Source of the DNA: Aplectana chamaeleonis
Taxonomy: Eukaryota > Nematoda > Chromadorea > Rhabditida > Cosmocercidae
Reading direction: 5' to 3'
DNA length: 64,000 bases
Assembly: GCA_029168955.1 (NCBI GenBank)
Contig: JAPDOI010000382.1
Coordinates: 631,566 to 695,565 of the forward strand
Of the stretch, positions 58,461-64,000 are shown piece after piece (position 1 is the stretch's first letter; each line of letters opens with the position of its first letter). The position numbers and the translations under genes are program-made. The notes beneath the pieces are model-generated. The model was not told where the DNA came from, searched no databases, and was given only the letters and a program-made list of their open reading frames with translations.

Positions 58461-58901
58461 AATTCTGTAAAAAGGGGTCTCCCAAGCAAAAGTGGTTTGG
58501 TTCGCGTTAAAAACGTTTCAACAAAAAGGGAACAATAGGAAAGTGGAATGAGGAGAGTGTACAAAAAATGAACAATATTCTCTAAAAACTCTTTTCTTTG
58601 TCGAAACTTCTAAACAGCGGAAACAAACCGTTGCGGTTCTGCATGAGGAAGCGATATATACATATTTTATCGGCACTCACGTAATCAAAGTCCTTTATGG
58701 AGCCAAAAGCGCGTCCTCATAGAGAACCGCAACGGTTTGTTTCCGCTGTTTAGAAGTGCCGACAAAGGAAAGAGCTTTGGAGGATATTGTTCATTTTTTG
58801 TACACTCTTCTCATTCCACTTTCCTATTGTTCCCTTTTTGTTGAAACGTTTTTAACGCGAACCAAACCACTTTTGCTTGGGAGACCCCTTTTTACAGAAT
58901 T
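58461..58901. mobile_element. Long near-perfect hairpin element, 441 bp
   Basis: Arms at 58461-58654 and 58711-58901 (about 190 bp each) are nearly identical inverted copies around a loop of about 56 bases. The ends are AATTCTGTAAAAAGG and its complement. Shared blocks include GGTCTCCCAAGCAAAAGTGG, GGAACAATAGGAAAGTGGAA and AACAAACCGTTGCGGTTCT. The high arm identity suggests a young foldback element or arm homogenisation. A transcript across it would fold into a long dsRNA. No ORF or transposase. Confidence 0.85.
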
Positions 58902-59735
58902 GTTCACTTTTTCTTGATATTACGCAGTAATATCCCATGCAAGAATTTTGGACGGAGACCTCTTCATCTCCCCACTTGATCAGTCCTCTTTCTGTGGTCA
59001 CAAGAATCAATGACCCAAACTGTTATGAAACTATCTCAGAAAAATCACCCGATGTAGCTGACAAGATCGATGTTCACATGATAATATTAGCTAAGAAATG
59101 AATGATATCCATGATATCGTTCCACATAATTCATTCATATTGATCGCGTCAGCCACAGCTGGCTACACCGGGTGTTATTTGCTACCTTCATGTTTTTCAT
59201 ACGTATCGAACGGGTCGGCCACGGTGATTTTTTCAACCAAATCTGACAGGGGTCTTAGGCCCCGGTGATAGTTGGTCGCTCAGACGTAGCCAGCCCGGTC
59301 GATAATCATGAAAGCCTGCTGGCCTACAGCCGGATGCAGAATCTGCCTACAGTTCTTCGCTATCAAATGAAACTACATAACTCAAAACCTGGACAGTCAG
59401 AAACTACCTTCCATTCCATCTGGACACTTTCACATCAGTGGAACAAAGCAGTTTTACATAGATACTCATTATTTCGTTTCCTCCACCCCATTCCTTCACA
59501 GAACAGTCGCTTCGATTCCATGAATTTGATATGAAAAAGCTCTGCTGAGCTGCGAATGCATATAGCTCAAACAATTTGTTTTTGAATTTAGATGCTGATA
59601 AGTAAGTACCATTTATTGCAGAAAAAACCAGTAGGCTGGTGAAGTTGAATGGGGGAACACTCAAAATGGGGTTGTGTGAATAGCCTAAGCGCGTTACGAA
59701 ACTGAAAAGCAGCCTGGCGACATGACCTATGATCT
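58902..59735. other. Intergenic DNA with one diverged repeat arm
   Basis: No gene supported. A segment at about 59500-59536 (CAGTCGCTTCGATTCCATGA) resembles the right arm of the inverted repeat at 59736-59887, so a decayed relative of that element probably lies here. ORFs at 59265-59534 and 59664-59404 overlap on opposite strands and look like chance. Confidence 0.45.
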
Positions 59736-59887
59736 AGTTCCGCAATCGCGTTCAGTCCGCAAAGTCTCATTATCATAACCGTGGAAGCGTAGCGGTTGTT
59801 TTGAGAATGATTCTAGTTGATTTTTTCAAGAACAACCGCTTCGCTTCCACGAATGTGATAATGAGAACTGAACGCGATTGCGGAACT
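59736..59887. mobile_element. Inverted-repeat element, 152 bp
   Basis: The left arm (about 59736-59796) begins AGTTCCGCAATCGCGTTCAG and the right arm (59830-59887) ends with its complement. Both also share a CGTGGAAGCG / CGCTTCCACG core and AACAACCGC at the inner ends. It is a compact foldback with a loop of about 33 bases. Confidence 0.75.
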
Positions 59888-60119
59888 GAACTAAACATAA
59901 TATCTCAAGCTTTCTGCACGCTATGCTTGTCATCAGCACACTTTAAAAAAAGTTTTGCAAGGTGTTCTCGGACTCCTTCGCAAATTCCGATGCATCCAGC
60001 ACACTATCTCAGACGACTAGCGCAAAGCTCAAGACTCTTGCTCATTCTTTTGGGTAACCTGCACAATTTTCCGGATGACCAGCAACGGGTCACGAGCACC
60101 TGCCCACTCTCCGGGTTTC
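59888..60119. other. Unique DNA before the CRE-type array
   Basis: No supported feature. The last 50 bases may hold a decayed unit of the following array. Confidence 0.45.
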
Positions 60120-60245
60120 CACGACGTCCCGACGACGTCAGCAGAAGCTCGAAGCACTTTTCACGACGTCCCGATGACGTCATCAGAAGCCCGAAGCACT
60201 TTTCACGACGTCCTGATGACGTCATCAGGAACCCGAAGCACTTTT
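60120..60245 (+). repeat. CRE-type 42-bp satellite, left fragment (3 units)
   Basis: Three 42-bp units contain CACGACGTCC, GATGACGTCATCAG and GCCCGAAGCACTTTT. Two units carry an exact TGACGTCA palindrome and the first has CGACGTCA. The array is cut at 60245 by an inserted element and resumes at 60842 in the same orientation. Confidence 0.9.
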
Positions 60246-60841
60246 GGGACTATCAGAGACGGGGGGGGGGCAACCACGATTCGCTCATGAAAGTTAAAGG
60301 CAGGGTCCATTTTGAGATTTCCCGCTGAGTCGGTGCTCTTGCTTCAGGTAGTCTCAAGGAACATGCGAAAACTGCGTGAAAACCGGTCTTCTTCAAGTTA
60401 TTCCAGCAACTTCCGTTCGCCGATGATCCAGAAAATTCAGAAAAGTGTGGCCATCGTCCATATTTTAGCGGTCGTCCACGCATTCTTCAAAAGTGCTGTG
60501 TAATTATCGGTCATTCCAGCCATGTTTATTATGCTGTGAATACCGTAATCCCTGACTTTGAGGCTGTTTTCTCCAGAACTAAGGATTCAGAGGTCGTGAA
60601 ACGATCAGACGATGTTTAGCTAGGCCAGCCCAATCTATTTAAACCAAATTTCGGTAGTGTCAGAATTTTACCGGACCTTGCCTTTAAAGGAAATCCTGAT
60701 AAAAGATGTTTGATGCTGCTATCAATCATTGTTGTTGATGAAGTTCTGTAGAAATACTTCGATTGATAGAGTTACAGATCGGTCGTTCATTTCATTTCTG
60801 ACTTGAATCTTGAGTGCCCCCCCCCCGTCTAGGATAGTCCC
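60246..60841. mobile_element. 596-bp element with 25-bp TIRs and 8-bp target duplication (hAT-like)
   Basis: The left terminus is GGGACTATCAGAGACG followed by nine more G (60246-60270). The right terminus is its complement with CTAGACG in place of AGAGACG (60817-60841); 23 of 25 positions match. The flanks are GCACTTTT at 60238-60245 and GCACTTTT at 60842-60849, a perfect 8-bp duplication of satellite sequence. An 8-bp duplication is typical of hAT-type transposases, though other superfamilies share it. The element encodes no transposase and contains a second element at 60294-60687. Confidence 0.85.
60294..60687. mobile_element. TTAA element nested in the hAT-like element
   Basis: A 394-bp insert with TTAA at both ends and termini AGGCAGGGTCC / AGGCAAGGTCC (complement at the right). 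The ends resemble the AGGCAGTGTTCAC family but the interior does not match it, so it is a relative or a different family with the same TTAA preference. Confidence 0.7.
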
Positions 60842-61613
60842 GCACTTTTCAGGACGTCCCGATGGCGTCATCAAAAGCCCGAAGCACTTTTCACGATGTC
60901 CCGATGACGTCATCAGGAGCCCGAAGCACTTTTCACGACGTTCCGATGACGTCATCAGAAGCCCGAAGCACTTTTCACGACGTCACGATGACGTCATCAG
61001 GAGCCCGAAGCACTTCTGACGACGTCCTGATGACGTCACCAGGAGCCCGAAGCACTTTTGACGACGTCCTGATGACGTCACCAGGAGCCCGAAGCACTTT
61101 TGACGACGTCCTGATGACATCATCAGGAGCCAGAAGCACTTTTCACGATGTCCCGATGACGTCATCAGAAGCCCGAAGCACTTTTCGCGATGTCCCGATG
61201 ACGTCATCAGAAGCCCGAAGCACTTTTCACGACGTCCTGATGACGTCATCAGAAGCCCGGAGCACTTTTCACGACGTCCCGATGACGTCATCAGAATCCC
61301 GAAGCATTTTTCACGACGTCCCGATGACGTCATCAGAAGCCCGAAGCACTTTTCACGACGTCCTGATGACGTCATCAGAAGCCCGAAGCACTTTTAACGA
61401 TGCCCCGATGACGTCATCAGAAGCCCGAAGCACTTTTCGCGATGTCCCGATGACGTCATCAGAAGCCCGAAGCACTTTTCGCGATGTCCAGATGACGTCA
61501 TCAGAATCCCGAAGCATTTTTCACGATGCCCGATGACGTCATCAGAAGCCCGAAGCACTTTTCGCGATGTCCCGATGACGTCATCAGAAGCCCGAAGCAC
61601 TTTTCACGATATC
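60842..61613 (+). repeat. CRE-type 42-bp satellite, main array (about 18 units)
   Basis: About 18 tandem 42-bp units, each with GACGTC, CGATGACGTCATCAG, CCCGAAGCACTTTT and CACGA or GCGA. I count 16 exact TGACGTCA octamers; the other two units have TGGCGTCA and TGACATCA. The octamer is the consensus CREB/ATF site, and it is the best conserved part along with AAGCACTTTT. ORFs on both strands with a 14-residue period (MTSSEARSTFHDVP on plus) follow from the unit being a multiple of three without stops. Confidence 0.92.
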
Positions 61614-61799
61614 CTTTTCACTTTTCATTCTCATTTCTGAGCTCTTCTCGTGCGGTCGCTCATCAGCCTCGCGGTTCGATTCTTCACAAAGTAGCAGCAC
61701 TTTGCGAGTCCTACGGTGGCAGGGGGCGAAATACATTATTAAGAAGAACTTGCCACCTCCAAAGGTATTCCATTTCTCCTCGTGATCGCAGTGTTAATC
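61614..61799 (+). other. Leader between CRE-type array and LINE ORF1
   Basis: This 186-bp GC-moderate stretch separates the satellite from the first ATG of LINE ORF1. It has no repeat structure. It is a candidate 5' UTR of the LINE, which could place the element's 5' end inside or at the array. Confidence 0.45.
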
Positions 61800-62567
61800 A
61801 TGTCTTCTGCCGCTCGTCCGACGCCTATTCCAGCAACAATAAGAACACGAGCTGCAGCGTTGCCCAATGGCAGTCCGACTGAACGACTGCAGGAAATGGT
61901 CGTAAATGGGAAGCTGCCCCAACACATGAAGTTAATCATCGAGTTGTTGACGGAAACTCGCGAAGAAGTCAAGAAATTAAATGAAAGAAATCAAGAGCTG
62001 ACCGAAGAAGTCCGTACGTTGAGACTTGAAAATGAGTCGTTAAAGCAAAAGATTTTGAGTTATGAGAATGTTGCTAATTCAAGTTCTCCGGTTCTAAACT
62101 ATTCTGATGATATTAGAAAATCGATAACAGCCGATTCAGAGCTTAAGCGTTCCATTATTTTGTCAAATATTCCGGAATCGCAGTCTCCTAACGCATCTGA
62201 ACGTGTAAACTATGATAGCATTTGTGTGACCCAAGTACTGGATTTCCTAGGAGTTGAGTGTAGGGCTAGTAACGTCTACCGTATGGGCGAAATGCGTCCT
62301 AATCGGCCACGGCTAATAAAGGTTGTGCTACCGTGCAGTCGGTTCCAGAGAGGCTGTGAGCCGAGCGCCTCAATTGCGCTGTCTTTCCTATCCAAAGGGG
62401 CGTCTATTTACGGCGCTCATATACTTGGGAGAGGCAGCGCATGCGTCGTGATCGACTTGCAAACCGTGGGCAGACGATTGAAGATAATACTCAATCAACT
62501 CACAACACGAGCTTATCCCATTCGCCTGTCTCCCTCAACGCGCGATCACATACCGGAATCCTTCTAG
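61800..62567 (+). pseudogene. LINE ORF1 (coiled coil plus RRM-like), frameshifted
   Basis: From ATG 61800 (the frame is open from 61782 but without an earlier ATG) it encodes 255 residues. Residues about 45-90 form a Glu/Lys/Leu-rich coiled coil (ETREEVKKLNERNQELTEE and onward), the trimerisation region of such proteins. Residues about 115-180 look like the RNA-binding fold of LINE ORF1: KRSIILSNIPES, VLDFLGVEC, YRMG, RPRLIKVVLP. After about residue 180 the frame is wrong. The expected REAVSRAPQLR is in one other frame near 62347, and VYLRRSYTWERQRMRRDRLA is in the third frame from about 62400. Two frameshifts therefore separate the RNA-binding tail from the rest. The function would be RNA chaperone and ribonucleoprotein assembly. 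Confidence 0.85.
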
Positions 62568-62651
62568 CTTCTGTCGTCCTTCGGGAAACCAGTAAGCTAT
62601 CAAAGGAATCCATGTGGAACGATATCTTGTGCCCTCGCTAATATTAGATCG

Positions 62652-63503
62652 ATGGTGAAAAATAGTGATGCTTTGTCCCTGAGTCTTTGCCAGAACAATT
62701 TTGATATAGTTTTCTTAACTGAGACTTGGTTGAATTCTAAAAATGACTTGAATCCGCTCCTGGGAATCGCTTGCAGTCAGTACTCAGGTATTAGATGTGA
62801 CAGAACCTCCAAAAAGGGTGGTGGAATAGTAATGCTGATCAAAACATCATTTTCCTATGGGCTAATCTTCAAAGAATCCGTTCCAGATTCTTACGAAATA
62901 TTAGTCTGTGATGTAACTCACAATTTCAACACTTTTCGTTGTATAGCTGTTTATCGAGTCCCAAACTGCAATACCAGTAGCTCTCTTCAGCTTGTAAAAG
63001 CGCTAAGTGATTTTTCTTCTTGTAGCTTGCCTTGCATAGTCCTCGGAGATTTCAATCTCCCAGATATTATGTCCAAAAGTTTAAATAATATTTCACAGAC
63101 GTTTTTAAACATGTTTGAATCACATGAATTCAACCAACTGACACCTCGACCGACCAGAGGAAGTTCGCTACTTGACCTCGTGCTCTGTAATGTGTCTAGT
63201 CTTGTGCAAAACGTGGTCGTTGGAGCCCCTATAGGTAACAGTGATCATGCTGTTATTACTTTCGGCATAAATTCCACTTCAAGGCCCAAAGAATTTCAAT
63301 GGAAAAGAGACTTTCGAGCCGCAAATTTTGACAGTATAAAACAATATTTGATCAATATTGATTGGATTGGAACTTTGAATAATGCAGACAGTGTAGATAG
63401 CATGTCTGAAACATTCATTGCTATTCTCCACCATACTATCGAATTATTCGTCCCCTTGAAAAAGGTTAGGTCAAATGAACCTCATCTACCCGCACCATTT
63501 TGA
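62652..63503 (+). pseudogene. LINE ORF2 endonuclease domain
   Basis: This 283-codon open stretch is the apurinic-type endonuclease of a LINE ORF2, which nicks the target DNA to prime reverse transcription. Visible motifs: FLTETWL at residues 21-27 with the metal-binding Glu, KKGGGIVML at 54-62, LGDFNLPD at 131-138 with the Asp/Asn pair, RGSSLLDLVLC at 169-179, and SDHAVITF at 197-204 with the catalytic Asp-His. Those catalytic residues are present. ANIRS just before the first Met is in frame, so the real protein began upstream; the earlier part is lost or shifted. The frame ends at 63501 by a frameshift after KKVRSNEPHLP. Confidence 0.9.
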
Positions 63504-64000
63504 GAGAGAATGAACGACCGCCGTCTCCAACTTATGGAATGGTAGCTTATGGCAGAACTGGGGAAGCTGATGATTGGAGACACTAGTTGAGCTTCCAGAA
63601 TAGTAAGGTTGAAAAAGGCCATGTCAAAGTTTAATTTGCATTGTAGAGAAAAAGATTCTCAGAGGCAAATGACCAAAACTTCTTTCTATAAGTATATCAA
63701 ATTTCGCAGTGGTAATAAATAATGATATCATACCAAATTTATGGCAGACTTCGACGGAAATCCAATTTGTAACCCGAAGGATAAAGCAGACTCTGCTAGC
63801 CAAAGTGTTTCAAAAAGTCTTCAACAACTCTCAAGCAAACAAGCTCCTATAATTTCCGGGATGAAGTCCCCATGTCTCCCTTCCCCGGAATGCGAGAATC
63901 ATCTATGGTTTCGGTTAAAGCAGAGAAATTTTCGAGATTTTGTCTAAATGGCCGGAAATCTTTCTCTACATCCCCAGACTTAATAAACATCGAATTCATC
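63504..64000 (+). pseudogene. LINE ORF2 linker and start of reverse transcriptase, broken
   Basis: Remnants occur in different frames. RENERPPSPTYG is near 63502, LKKAMSKFNLHCREKDSQ and FYKYIKFRSGNK are at about 63610-63720, ADFDGNPICNPKDKAD is at 63744-63790, and AKVFQKVFNNSQANK follows. KSFSTSPDLINIEFI, at 63956-64000, corresponds to the first conserved block of LINE reverse transcriptase (usually S-P-D-G-I). At least three frame changes and several stops separate them. The catalytic core would lie beyond the window. Confidence 0.75.

Larger units (their letters stand above)
61800..64000 (+). mobile_element. Decayed LINE (CR1/Jockey type), 5' part
   Basis: A sense-strand non-LTR retrotransposon runs from ORF1 (61800) through the ORF2 endonuclease and linker to the start of reverse transcriptase, cut by the window edge. 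Several frameshifts and stops interrupt it, so this copy is dead. Layout (coiled-coil ORF1, then APE endonuclease with TETWL, DFNLPD and SDHAVITF) matches CR1/Jockey-group LINEs common in nematodes. Confidence 0.88.

Noticed and set aside
60862..61536. 224-codon ORF of MTSSEARSTFHDVP-type repeats
   Set aside because: It is a translation of the CRE-type satellite. Opposite-strand ORFs of the same kind exist, and frame changes occur at unit indels.

Overview
The window looks like a piece of a eukaryotic, probably nematode, genome. A clade V / strongylid, hookworm-like worm is my best guess. The evidence is a decayed LINE with a coiled-coil ORF1 and an APE-type endonuclease ORF2, nematode-like intron ends (TTTCAG acceptors, GTAAG donors), AATAAA poly(A) signals, and dense short inverted-repeat transposons in AT-rich intergenic DNA. 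The species is not proven. Nothing suggests a bacterium: there are no operons and no CRISPR array.

Region 1 (1-46987) is one uninterrupted tandem satellite with a 42-bp unit, roughly 1,120 units, running off the left edge. It is G-rich on the plus strand and built from a handful of unit variants arranged in larger blocks. Those blocks are themselves duplicated at offsets of about 2.1-2.6, 4.0 and 8.4 kb. The unit length is a multiple of three and most frames lack stops, so very long ORFs appear on both strands. I read them as by-products of the repeat, not genes.

Region 2 (46988-60119) is ordinary AT-rich DNA packed with non-autonomous elements. These include TTAA-flanked elements with ends related to AGGCAGTGTTCACGATAA (three inner-type copies plus one outer element interrupted by one of them), a TA-flanked inverted-repeat element, and several other long inverted repeats of 117-591 bp. 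TTCGAA-rich DNA, an AAAT microsatellite and two tRNA-like relics are also present. The only host gene I can support lies on the minus strand. It has at least two exons (53571-53485 and 51006-50937), possibly a third (54794-54752), encoding a Cys-rich ectodomain, one membrane span and a very short tail, followed by two AATAAA signals.

Region 3 (60120-61613) is a second satellite, also with a 42-bp period but unrelated in sequence. Almost every unit carries the palindrome TGACGTCA (CRE/ATF-type site). It has been split by a 596-bp element with 25-bp terminal inverted repeats and a perfect 8-bp target duplication, and that element has been invaded by a TTAA-flanked element.

Region 4 (61614-64000) is the 5' part of a decayed, sense-oriented LINE of CR1/Jockey type: a short leader, ORF1 with frameshifts, the ORF2 endonuclease, a broken linker, and the first residues of reverse transcriptase at the window edge. 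The CRE-type array lies directly upstream of this LINE, so it could have served as a repeated promoter; this is a hypothesis only.
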